Shown: positions 1 to 7,731 of the stretch, piece after piece | How the letters are laid out: each line of letters starts with the position of its first letter | Position numbering within the stretch: the stretch's first letter is position 1 | From: Candidatus Fermentibacterota bacterium | GTDB taxonomy: Bacteria; Fermentibacterota; Fermentibacteria; Fermentibacterales; JCC-6 | Length of the DNA stretch: 33,759 bases | Direction: 5' to 3' | NCBI GenBank assembly: GCA_030592645.1 | Contig: JAUVIR010000035.1 | Location: 1 to 33,759 of the forward strand | Notes under the pieces: generated by a model | Databases searched by the model: none | Told to the model about the DNA's origin: nothing | The model's input: the letters and a program-made list of their open reading frames with translations, nothing else | Made by a program: the position numbers and the translations under genes

Positions 1-35
1 CAGGACTTAGAGCCCAAGGATGACGACAATTTCAA

Positions 36-117
36 GATTACAGATTGATGGCTGTAATCAATTGCGAGGTACTTTAGGCGACTTTAGTCGCTAGCCGAAC
101 CCACCTCCTTCAGGTGG
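36..117. repeat. Cluster of three short palindromes (REP-like)
   Basis: Three perfect hairpins lie within 82 bases. GATTACAG (36-43) pairs with CTGTAATC (52-59) around an 8-base loop. GCGAC (78-82) pairs with GTCGC (87-91) around TTTA. CCACCT (101-106) pairs with AGGTGG (112-117) and includes the stop codon of the neighbouring protease gene (110-112). None is followed by a T-run, so these are not typical rho-independent terminators. Spaced palindromes of this kind resemble REP/BIME units mobilised by REP-associated tyrosine transposases (known biology), but no such transposase is in the window and I found no second copy here. The unit may continue past the left edge. Confidence 0.45.
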
Positions 118-1051
118 TGGTGTTCAGTAAGCTGCAGTCGGTGAAGTTGAATTTCAAATATGCATCGTAAGCCTGAACCACTCCGAATGTGCCTGAAACC
201 GAGGCTGTGTAAACCTGCTTGCAGGCCGCTCCGCAGGAGTAAACCAGTGCTGCTTTGTCAGAATTCGTGAGTGGTTCGTGGTTTATATACTGGCTTTCCA
301 GTGAATCCAGATATACGTTCAACTCAGACCAGGAGGGGAAATCATGGGCAATATGATCATCGTCTATCCAATAGTATTCATGGTAATTATGGTAATAGTC
401 GTCAGTATCGTTGAACTGTGTGCTGTTTGTGGTTTCCCCGAAATTCAGGATTGATGCCATGGCAACAGCTGGGCAGCCCGCAACACTCCTGGAGCCTGCG
501 ATGAGGTCCATCGGGCAGTAACCGTTGAACGGCGCTCCCTGCGTCCAATTCTCCATGAGCCATCCCTCTGTTGGTGTTGTACCCGCAGGAGGCCACTGCT
601 CTAGAAGATTGTCCGATAACAGAACGTAGTTTCCTGTAGAATACTCTTCCCACCAGATTCGATGTATCTGGAGCAGTTCCGGTGGCGCATCATCAAGGGA
701 CGACAGCCTCAGTTCAATATCCATAGCTATGATTTCCAGGAGGATGCTACTTTCACTTTCTACATCTGTGCAGTTATCAGTGTACGAGTAAGCAATTACC
801 GGAGGCAGATCGGTATCAGCGGATGTTATCACATAACCAGCAGGATTGAGTTCGAAGACGTATGCAAGGGGTGATTCATACTGGCTATTCTCAAGGGTGA
901 TGCAGCTGGTTATTACGAAAGATAGGTTCCGACCATCTCGGGTAAGCCTGGCATCTGCAACATTTTCCGCCTCGATCAGATCAACCGGTATGGCGTTCAG
1001 GATGCTGGGGAGAAACACGAAAATGACCATGCAGAATATGGAAAGCTTCAT
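110..1051 (-). CDS. Truncated C10 family (streptopain-like) cysteine protease
   Basis: A 313-residue secreted protein whose ATG follows AAGGAG by 7 bases. Residues 1-20 look like a signal peptide. Residues 21-130 resemble the inhibitory propeptide of C10 peptidases, with an EAENVADARL stretch and AGYVITSADTDLPPVIAYS. The mature domain begins near residue 160 and contains PFNGYCP and the catalytic-cysteine motif VAGCPAVAMASIL with Cys193. Streptopain has its catalytic His about 148 residues after the Cys; that would be near residue 340, but the protein stops at 313. The other two reading frames downstream also close within a few codons, so this is not a simple frameshift. The protein should be inactive as a protease. 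Bacteroidota homologues often carry a C-terminal sorting domain, which would also be missing. The stop codon sits inside a palindrome cluster, so I infer that an insertion or rearrangement cut the gene. Confidence 0.7.
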   Translation of the reverse strand: MKLSIFCMVIFVFLPSILNAIPVDLIEAENVADARLTRDGRNLSFVITSCITLENSQYESPLAYVFELNPAGYVITSADTDLPPVIAYSYTDNCTDVESESSILLEIIAMDIELRLSSLDDAPPELLQIHRIWWEEYSTGNYVLLSDNLLEQWPPAGTTPTEGWLMENWTQGAPFNGYCPMDLIAGSRSVAGCPAVAMASILNFGETTNSTQFNDTDDYYHNYHEYYWIDDDHIAHDFPSWSELNVYLDSLESQYINHEPLTNSDKAALVYSCGAACKQVYTASVSGTFGVVQAYDAYLKFNFTDCSLLNTTT

Positions 1052-1158
1052 TTAAAGACTCCTTGTTCATAATCGATTTTAGAATATCTCAGATGAATAT
1101 AGAGAAATATTGTCTTTCAGATATACCCGCAAATTGAGGATTGTCCCGGGATTCAGCA

Positions 1159-1178
1159 GGGGCGACGATTGCCGCCCC
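1159..1178 (-). terminator. GC-rich hairpin after the lipoprotein gene
   Basis: An 8-bp stem (GGGGCGGC with GTCGCCCC on the minus strand, one G-T pair) with a 4-base loop lies 15 bases after the stop of the lipoprotein gene. No T-run follows, so it may end transcription weakly or protect the 3' end. Confidence 0.35.
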
Positions 1179-1192
1179 CATAGAGATCAAGA

Positions 1193-1858
1193 TCAGTTGA
1201 TGGTTGAACTGGTAAGGTCGTAGGCCATGTATACTGTTCCGTTCAAATCGGTTTCATGAATGAGATATCTAACAGCACCTGTTCCCTTTGAGAGGAACAG
1301 ATCGAAGTAGAAACTCGGTTCCAGCGAATCCGTGTCTCTGAGATTAGCACAGCTGGTAAAAGATCCGGCAGGTACTGTGACGCTTGCAGAGAGGGATAGG
1401 ACAGCTCTTGATGTTGTCGGCTCAGTGGTATCAGGAATCCAGGTGTCACCAAGTGTAAGCGGATGTTTCATAAATAGTTCATAATCGGTTGATGTTGTGT
1501 CGTCGTACATTCTCCACTCGGAATCGGTTCTATTTGCGTAGTTCATGGTTATGGTGGTATGCGTGAAAACCGTATCCGGGGTTGTCATTGTCGTGATTAA
1601 GCTATCTTTGATTGTGTAAAGCTGGAACCCCTGCTGATGAGTTGTCGTTCCAATAACCTGGGTAATGTTAGATCCGGATAAGAATGTGGTATCGACACTA
1701 CCAATTGTAGATACATATCCGCTCAGTGAATAATCCCACTGATTTCCGATTGCTATGGGCAGATAATCGTCATTCTCACTCGGACCTGTTGAATCGCTTC
1801 CGCAACCGACAACAGCAAGCAGAGATATGACAGCAAGAAATGTCACGAGTTTAAGCAT
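1193..1858 (-). CDS. Predicted outer-membrane or periplasmic lipoprotein, unknown function
   Basis: A 221-residue protein with a hydrophobic start and a lipobox ending VVGC at Cys19, followed by GSDSTGPSE, a common start of mature lipoproteins in FCB bacteria. The ATG has a strong AAGGGGGA site 3 bases upstream. After the linker comes a motif LPIAIGNQWDYSLSG that I associate with small beta-rich lipoproteins of this group. The rest is Thr/Ser/Asp-rich with alternating beta-strand patterns and no catalytic motif that I recognise. It appears to be a single-gene unit: a promoter-like pair lies upstream at 1912-1940 and a GC hairpin lies downstream. Lipidation is supported by sequence; its function is unknown. 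Confidence 0.75.
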   Translation of the reverse strand: MLKLVTFLAVISLLAVVGCGSDSTGPSENDDYLPIAIGNQWDYSLSGYVSTIGSVDTTFLSGSNITQVIGTTTHQQGFQLYTIKDSLITTMTTPDTVFTHTTITMNYANRTDSEWRMYDDTTSTDYELFMKHPLTLGDTWIPDTTEPTTSRAVLSLSASVTVPAGSFTSCANLRDTDSLEPSFYFDLFLSKGTGAVRYLIHETDLNGTVYMAYDLTSSTIN

Positions 1859-1911
1859 GGTTCCCCCTTTTTATAATTCTGTTCCATCCGGACTATCCGA
1901 ATAGAACGGGT

Positions 1912-1940
1912 AGCATAGATGGAATACTTGCGTTTGTCCA
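1912..1940 (-). promoter_or_regulatory. Possible sigma70-type promoter of the lipoprotein gene
   Basis: On the minus strand TGGACA (1940-1935) and TATGCT (1917-1912) are separated by 17 bases. This is 5/6 and 4/6 to consensus, and would give a leader of about 45 bases before the ATG at 1858. Consensus match only. Confidence 0.35.
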
Positions 1941-2005
1941 GTGAGTAGTCAGGTTAGTAAATGTATATCAATATTTTAGAACTCCAGCCCGAATATCAGT
2001 ACGAA

Positions 2006-4234
2006 TCAGTTCAGGAGAATCAGTTTACCTGTCGCGACTGAGGAACCGCATTCAACGCGGTACATGTACATTCCCCTTGAGACAGGTACACCCCTATTGT
2101 CTTTACCATCCCAGACTATTGAATGCAATTGTGCGGAATGAATCCCATCAATGAGAGTAGTAACAACGCGCCCTGCCATATCAAAGACGAGTATACTGAC
2201 ATTCTCTTCAATGGGTACGGTATACTGTATCACGACGGAAGAGATGAATGGGTTTGGTGAGGCAGAACATTGAAGAATATTGCCATAACCCGCGGTAGTT
2301 TGCAAAAATATTCCCGTCCCATCGGGATCATAAGAAGATGCACCGCTATCATCTGTTCCGAACCAGACTACCTCACCGTATCCCATACCAACTGCATTAA
2401 CTTCATCATCCGCAAGGCCCTCTGTTTGTGTGTAGGAAGTCCATCCCACACCATCTTCGTATCTGGCAATCCCATCAAGCGTTGAAACCCACACAATCCC
2501 TGAATCGGAAACACAGATATCCGTTGTGTTGTTACTCGGTAGTCCTTCGGCTATTGTATAACTTGTCCATATTCCGCCGGAAAAATAACTTACGCCACCC
2601 ATTGTGGCAAACCATTTACCATTGTACTCGTCAAAAGCAATGGCCTGGATATGGTTCTCTACAAGACCGCTGTTACCGGTATGGTAACTTGTCCATCCGG
2701 ATGAGCCGTCGAACTTACTCAGACCTTCTTCAGTTCCTATCCATACAGTATCAGCATTGTCCACAAAAACCTGCAGGCCATCATCATCAATTATTCCGCT
2801 GTTGCTGAGATAGTAATTGGTCCATGTGGAGCCATCAAACCTGGAAAGAGCGCCATCCTGACCGCTCGGACCGCTCCAACCTGATGTTCCGAACCAGAGA
2901 TTTCCCTGACTGTCAGATGACACAGACAGGATAATATCTCCGAGAAGATCGGAATTACCGGTATTGTAGTTCATCCAGCTTGTTCCGTCGTATTTCCAGA
3001 CTCCCATAAACTGAGACCCTGCCCATAATGCGTTATCTGCGATATGCACATCGTTGATATTATTATCGATAAGACCACAGTTCTCAGACGTATAGCACAA
3101 CCAGGTGCTTCCATCGAATAATGAGATACCGCTGTGGTCTGTTCCGAAGTAGAGGCAGACATCTGATGTGCCGACATCACCGTACTCTATTGATGTGAAG
3201 TAATTAGTGTGCGGTTCGTTTGCTGTCTCGAGGTACTCCCAGTTGCTTCCATCATACCCGGCTGTTCCGTAGCTTGCCGTTCCGAACCAGGTTACTCCAT
3301 CCGCGTTGGAAATGGCATAAACGTAGGGATCTGGAAGTCCGGAACCTGCTGGAGTCAGGATACTCCAGGATCCATCGTATCTTGCAACACCTGCGTTTGA
3401 GGGTGTTGGAGATGCCGGATGGTTAGAAATCCAGATGATGGAATCAGCTTCAACCTCAAATGCTTCAATATTGTTTCCCAGCAGGGAACTGTTGCCGTCA
3501 TCGTAGTGAGTCCAGGATGAACCGTTGTAAGCGAATACATAGTTTGTCCAGCTTCCGGCCCAGACATTATCGCTACCATCAACGGTCAGGGACAGGAAGT
3601 ATTGGCCTATGGAACCGGGATCCGGATCGTAGTGTGTCCAGGAAGTGCCATTGTACATCGATACGCCGCCCGGGTCACCGAAATCGTCGGGATTGTTTGC
3701 TGTCCAGATATGGTTCTGCGAGTCGACGCCCATTCCCCTGACAGCAACGTTTGTAGCACCGCCACCCAGATCAGTGAAAACTTCCCATGAAGGATCAGTG
3801 AATTTAGCGCAGCCGTAACCGGTTCCAAACCAGATGGACAGGTCATGATCCTGAACAATGGAGTACACCCTGTTATCAGGTAGAGGGGAATTAGCAGCAT
3901 TGTATGTTGTCCATGTGCTTCCATCGTAGCACTGTACACCCTCAGTGGTTCCAAACCAGATGTTCCCTGTGTTGTCGATGAAGACATCTTTGACGTTCTG
4001 ATCTGCGAGTCCTTCCGTTGTAGTGTATTTAGAATATGTCTGTGAAGAGATATTCCATAGAAGTACTCCACCCCTTGTTCCCACCCAGAGATCATTTTCA
4101 TCAACCGCTAATCCGCTTACGAAGCTGGCATCTGTATATGTCGTCCACACTCCCGCAAAACATGATCCCGAAGGAAGTGCTACTGCAGACAGGATCAATA
4201 TTAGACCAGTGATAGTATTCACGGAATATCTCAT
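2006..4234 (-). CDS. Secreted two-component-regulator-propeller protein with C-terminal sorting domain
   Basis: I place the start at the ATG at 4234 rather than the one 30 bases upstream: AAAGGA lies 5 bases before it and the product then begins with a clean signal peptide ending near SCFAG. The 742-residue body is almost entirely Reg_prop-type repeats, each about 45 residues with the pattern W..Y...NS.L..N.V..I..D..G.IWFGT..G...YDGS.W. I count roughly eleven to thirteen, enough for two seven-bladed propellers. The last 90 residues (from about CSASPNPF) form an FlgD-like Ig/Por sorting domain: a SPNPF start, a VSILVFDMAGRVV strand, WDGKDNRGVPVSRGMYMYRV and a short tail. Such domains direct type IX secretion in Bacteroidota. 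There is no kinase or DNA-binding part, so despite the domain name this is probably an extracellular binding or adhesive protein. Confidence 0.85.
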   Translation of the reverse strand: MRYSVNTITGLILILSAVALPSGSCFAGVWTTYTDASFVSGLAVDENDLWVGTRGGVLLWNISSQTYSKYTTTEGLADQNVKDVFIDNTGNIWFGTTEGVQCYDGSTWTTYNAANSPLPDNRVYSIVQDHDLSIWFGTGYGCAKFTDPSWEVFTDLGGGATNVAVRGMGVDSQNHIWTANNPDDFGDPGGVSMYNGTSWTHYDPDPGSIGQYFLSLTVDGSDNVWAGSWTNYVFAYNGSSWTHYDDGNSSLLGNNIEAFEVEADSIIWISNHPASPTPSNAGVARYDGSWSILTPAGSGLPDPYVYAISNADGVTWFGTASYGTAGYDGSNWEYLETANEPHTNYFTSIEYGDVGTSDVCLYFGTDHSGISLFDGSTWLCYTSENCGLIDNNINDVHIADNALWAGSQFMGVWKYDGTSWMNYNTGNSDLLGDIILSVSSDSQGNLWFGTSGWSGPSGQDGALSRFDGSTWTNYYLSNSGIIDDDGLQVFVDNADTVWIGTEEGLSKFDGSSGWTSYHTGNSGLVENHIQAIAFDEYNGKWFATMGGVSYFSGGIWTSYTIAEGLPSNNTTDICVSDSGIVWVSTLDGIARYEDGVGWTSYTQTEGLADDEVNAVGMGYGEVVWFGTDDSGASSYDPDGTGIFLQTTAGYGNILQCSASPNPFISSVVIQYTVPIEENVSILVFDMAGRVVTTLIDGIHSAQLHSIVWDGKDNRGVPVSRGMYMYRVECGSSVATGKLILLN

Positions 4235-4328
4235 TTGTTTCCTTTCATTAGGCAATTTATGCATTAGCCTGGTAAAGATATCATTAATACTTCAATCATC
4301 TATGATACTCGGTGCAGTTACACCGGGG

Positions 4329-7300
4329 TCAGATGTCATACCGTTCACATGCAGCGTTAATCCTGTCGATCCACCCGATAGCGGTAATCTTTTCGAATAT
4401 CTCCTGAGCCTTCTCGAAGCTGTTGTGTGTTCTTGCTTCATCTCCCTTTTTACTGAACATCAGACCCTGAAAGTAATAAACCTCGCCAATACATATCTGT
4501 CTGTCGGTTTTTTTCAGGATCAGCAATGATCTGTCAAAGGAGGAGATGGCATCGGCCCATCTGTTCTCTTCTGTGGCCAGCCTTCCTGCAAGAAAGTGCG
4601 CAGATGCTTCTATCTTTTCTGAATCCAGCTCTTTAACCAGTTGAAACACACTGTTGAGTGTCTCCCCGGCCTTGACTGGATTATTCATGTCCAGATGAAG
4701 AGAAATGAAGCCGATAAGGACTTCGGCAAGTAATGATCTCGACTTGATGGTCTGTGCGATTGAAAGGGCTTCAGTGTAATACTCTTCAGCATCCGACAGT
4801 TCTCCTTTACCCAGAGATATGTCACCTAGTTCAATAAGGCTTTCTGCTTCAGTCTGACGGTCGCTGATCTCTCTGGATATCCTGAGAGAATTCGTGCTGT
4901 ACTCCTGCGCGCTTGCATAGTTGCCAAGGTCGCAGTAAAGAGCGCCAATGTTATTCAGAGCCATCGCCTCGACTTTCCGAGTCCCGGTATCTCTTGTAAT
5001 GTTCAACGAAGCCTCGTAGTTGCCTATTGCTTTGGCATACTCCCCGAGCCTGACATTTATTAGCCCGGTATTGTTGAGAGTGCTCGCTTCAAGTTCTCTC
5101 GCACATATGTCCCTTGAAATTTCAAGTGATCTTTCGTAACACTCCATAGCCTTCTCATTGTCACCGGTAGTTGCATAAATAAGACCGATATTACTGAGTG
5201 CTCTCGCTTCAGTTTCAACATCACCGAGTTCTTTTATAATCTCCAGTGCTTGGATGTAATAATCCAGTGATGTAGAATATTCATCGAGATTCCAGTGGAT
5301 AATACTGATATTACCAAGTATCATGGCTTCAAGTTTCCGATCTCCTATATTCTTTGCAATACTCAGAGAGCTCTGATACAGCTTCAGGGCACTTTCGAAT
5401 TCTCCCAGATACCAGTTAGCGATACCGATGCAATTCAGACAGGCTGATTCTCCTTTCTTATCAGCAAGTGCCCGGTAAATCTCCAGAGCGTTCTCGGCCA
5501 TTTCAATGGTGTTGGTATACTGCGATATTCCGAAATGACCTTTGCATAGCGCTACAAGACTATCGGCTTCCAGTTTCTGTTCGCCCAGCGATTGTGAATT
5601 ACTGACAGCCTGTGTAAGGTCTTCTATCGCTTTTTCCTTGTCTCCAATCAGATTCAGCACTGATGCCCTTTTCATCAGGACTTCGACCTCCATGATCTTA
5701 CTGCCGATCATGCTTTCCGGCAGGCATTCAAGAACTCTGCTATAGGAATTTATCGCGTCCTGGTTGGCATAGGCATCCTTTGCCCTGTCAGCTGCAATCA
5801 TGCCGTATTCGATTACTTTATCATTATCAGAACATAAGTAAAAATGATGTGTTAACTCCTCGATTACTTCTTCCGTACGATTCTCATGAAGTTTTTCCAG
5901 CGCGCTTCCAACCGTTTGATGGTAGAGCTTTAATCTTGAAGCACTCATCTGCTGATATATTGTCTCTCTGACCACATCCTCCGTGAAACGGTACCTATCT
6001 TCATCGCATTCTTTCAACAACCTCATACCCAGTATCTCATCCAGCATATCCAGTAGATGACCCTCATTCCTTCCGGTTATTAAAGGGAGTAATTCAAAAT
6101 CGAAATCCCTGCCGATCACCGAAGCATATTCAAGAAGCTCGCGTGCCTGGTGTCCCATCATTCCCATTTTTCTATCTACCACACTCCTGACCGAATTGGG
6201 AATAACTATCTTTTCTTCCTCAATGAACGATATACTTTCATCCTCCCAGATGAGTGCGTTATTCAGTTCAAGGGATTTCAAAAGCTCCTCAATGAAGAAC
6301 GGGTTTCCCCCGGTCTCCTTGTAGATAAAAGCTATAAGCTCAGGCGATGGAGAGGCATCTACGATAAGTGAGGTCATCCTGGCGACATCAGCTATCTCAA
6401 GCGGCTCAAGTTCGACTGACTCGAACAGTTTCTCCCTGCTTATGGACTGCAGGGCACTTTGAAATGAATCGAATTGTGCCTCCTCCACGCGGTAGGTAAA
6501 GAAGAAATAGATAGACGCTCCACTCAGCGTTCTGATCAGGTAGTTGAAAAGCTCAAGCGAACTTTCGTCTGCCCAGTGAATATTGCCTATACAAACAAAC
6601 AGAGGCGATTCTGAAACCTGAAGTTCCAGAAATCTCCGTACGCCTTCAAAAAGTCTGAACTTGTCAAGCATGAATATGCTTTCATCCATCTCCACCAGTT
6701 CATCAGACAGCTCAGGTACGATTTTTGTCAGTTCGATCTGAAATGCCGGAGACATCCCATCGATGATACCCCTGCCTTTCTTTCTGTAAACGCTGCGGAT
6801 GATTTCTCTGAATGCATAGTAGGGGATTGACTTTGTTGTTGCTGATAGATTACTAACCAGATGTGTAAAATCCTGGTAACAGGAATCATTCACGATCTCA
6901 TGCATCAAACGTGTTTTTCCTACGCCGATCTCACCGGAGATATACGTCGTTCTGCATCCATCTGAAGCTGTCTGAGAAATAGAACTCTTAATTCTGGTTA
7001 TCTCTTTATCCCGACCAATAATCTCAATTGTTGGAGTAATGACTCTTCTGTACTCTTTAGTGAAGGCGCCAATCCTGTCTCTGCCGTGTCTTTTTGCGCT
7101 GTAGAGACGACGATCAGCGGTATTAAAGACAGAAAGCCAGTCTCTCCCTTCAATTGGAAAGGACGCTATGCCGATACTGCATGTCAGCCTTATTTTTGAG
7201 AATTCCCTGGAATGACACTGTTCCAGAATACGGGAGGAGATCCTGACAGCCTGCTCGCATTTGGTATCCGGAAGTATACATACAAACTCATCTCCGCCGT

Positions 7301-7565
7301 ATCGATAAACAGTATCATTTTGCCTGATAAGATTCTTGAGAAAAGCAGCATATTCAACGAGAACGTCATCACCGGTGGAGTGACCATAAGTGTCGTTGAT
7401 ATTTTTGAAATGGTCAAGGTCGATAACGACTACAGACAGTGGAATCTTATCCTGGTCCGCTTTCTGGATATACTCAAAGGCTCTCTTCGTCAGGTATCGT
7501 CTGTTATACAAACCGGTAAGATCATCAAAATATTCAATACCGATTTTATTCATTTTTGATACCAT
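4329..7565 (-). CDS. GGDEF diguanylate cyclase fused to AAA-type ATPase and TPR array
   Basis: A protein of about 1078 residues. A GTG 18 bases further up also opens the frame, but I prefer the ATG at 7565 because AGAAGGA lies 5 bases before it and a TATAAT box at 7593-7598 leaves too little room for the earlier start. Residues about 10-170 are a GGDEF domain with an intact GGDEF signature (near 90-94) and an RQND I-site five residues before it, which predicts an active enzyme under product inhibition. Residues about 180-560 are a STAND-like ATPase of the AAA_16 type seen in MalT/adenylate-cyclase relatives: Walker A GEIGVGKT (near 211-218) and a Walker-B-like stretch with HWADE. The rest is about ten TPR units of 40 residues (NNIG, ALEI, YYEAL types). 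No transmembrane segment is seen. It is the last gene of the leftward second-messenger island. Likely role: making c-di-GMP under control of a ligand or partner sensed by the ATPase/TPR part (inference). Confidence 0.87.
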   Translation of the reverse strand: MVSKMNKIGIEYFDDLTGLYNRRYLTKRAFEYIQKADQDKIPLSVVVIDLDHFKNINDTYGHSTGDDVLVEYAAFLKNLIRQNDTVYRYGGDEFVCILPDTKCEQAVRISSRILEQCHSREFSKIRLTCSIGIASFPIEGRDWLSVFNTADRRLYSAKRHGRDRIGAFTKEYRRVITPTIEIIGRDKEITRIKSSISQTASDGCRTTYISGEIGVGKTRLMHEIVNDSCYQDFTHLVSNLSATTKSIPYYAFREIIRSVYRKKGRGIIDGMSPAFQIELTKIVPELSDELVEMDESIFMLDKFRLFEGVRRFLELQVSESPLFVCIGNIHWADESSLELFNYLIRTLSGASIYFFFTYRVEEAQFDSFQSALQSISREKLFESVELEPLEIADVARMTSLIVDASPSPELIAFIYKETGGNPFFIEELLKSLELNNALIWEDESISFIEEEKIVIPNSVRSVVDRKMGMMGHQARELLEYASVIGRDFDFELLPLITGRNEGHLLDMLDEILGMRLLKECDEDRYRFTEDVVRETIYQQMSASRLKLYHQTVGSALEKLHENRTEEVIEELTHHFYLCSDNDKVIEYGMIAADRAKDAYANQDAINSYSRVLECLPESMIGSKIMEVEVLMKRASVLNLIGDKEKAIEDLTQAVSNSQSLGEQKLEADSLVALCKGHFGISQYTNTIEMAENALEIYRALADKKGESACLNCIGIANWYLGEFESALKLYQSSLSIAKNIGDRKLEAMILGNISIIHWNLDEYSTSLDYYIQALEIIKELGDVETEARALSNIGLIYATTGDNEKAMECYERSLEISRDICARELEASTLNNTGLINVRLGEYAKAIGNYEASLNITRDTGTRKVEAMALNNIGALYCDLGNYASAQEYSTNSLRISREISDRQTEAESLIELGDISLGKGELSDAEEYYTEALSIAQTIKSRSLLAEVLIGFISLHLDMNNPVKAGETLNSVFQLVKELDSEKIEASAHFLAGRLATEENRWADAISSFDRSLLILKKTDRQICIGEVYYFQGLMFSKKGDEARTHNSFEKAQEIFEKITAIGWIDRINAACERYDI

Positions 7566-7592
7566 CATATTCCTTCTATACACACTGCAATG

Positions 7593-7598
7593 ATTATA
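7593..7598 (-). promoter_or_regulatory. Possible -10 box for the GGDEF/ATPase gene
   Basis: The minus strand carries an exact TATAAT preceded by TATAC. At a 17-base spacing the -35 position reads TTCTCC, a poor match. The predicted start of transcription is about 20 bases before the ATG at 7565. It suggests that this gene can be transcribed separately from the HD-GYP genes. Confidence 0.35.
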
Positions 7599-7731
7599 GT
7601 ATAACGCCGTTCATAGGAGAACCTGCCTGTAATCAAATTCGTAAGGAATCACGCTAAGTACATTCGGAATGTGTATATGAGCATGATACAACCGTATATG
7701 CTGCTGCAGCCTTATGCTTGAGATATGTAAG

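Noticed and set aside
402-653. Overlapping open frame inside the C10 protease gene (and many similar frames elsewhere)
   Set aside because: It lies within a gene with clear family motifs, has no ribosome site and reads as low-meaning sequence, so it is a shadow.
2006-4234. DNA tandem repeat or CRISPR-like array in the propeller gene
   Set aside because: The periodicity is at the protein level with divergent codons. No identical spaced repeats were seen.
4310-4325. Hairpin CGGTG/CACCG after the GGDEF gene as a terminator
   Set aside because: Only five base pairs and no T-run follow it on the minus strand.
7700-7708. GCTGCAGC palindrome after the PAS/HD-GYP gene
   Set aside because: An eight-base self-complementary word with no extended stem or T-run, so it is not convincing as a terminator or operator.
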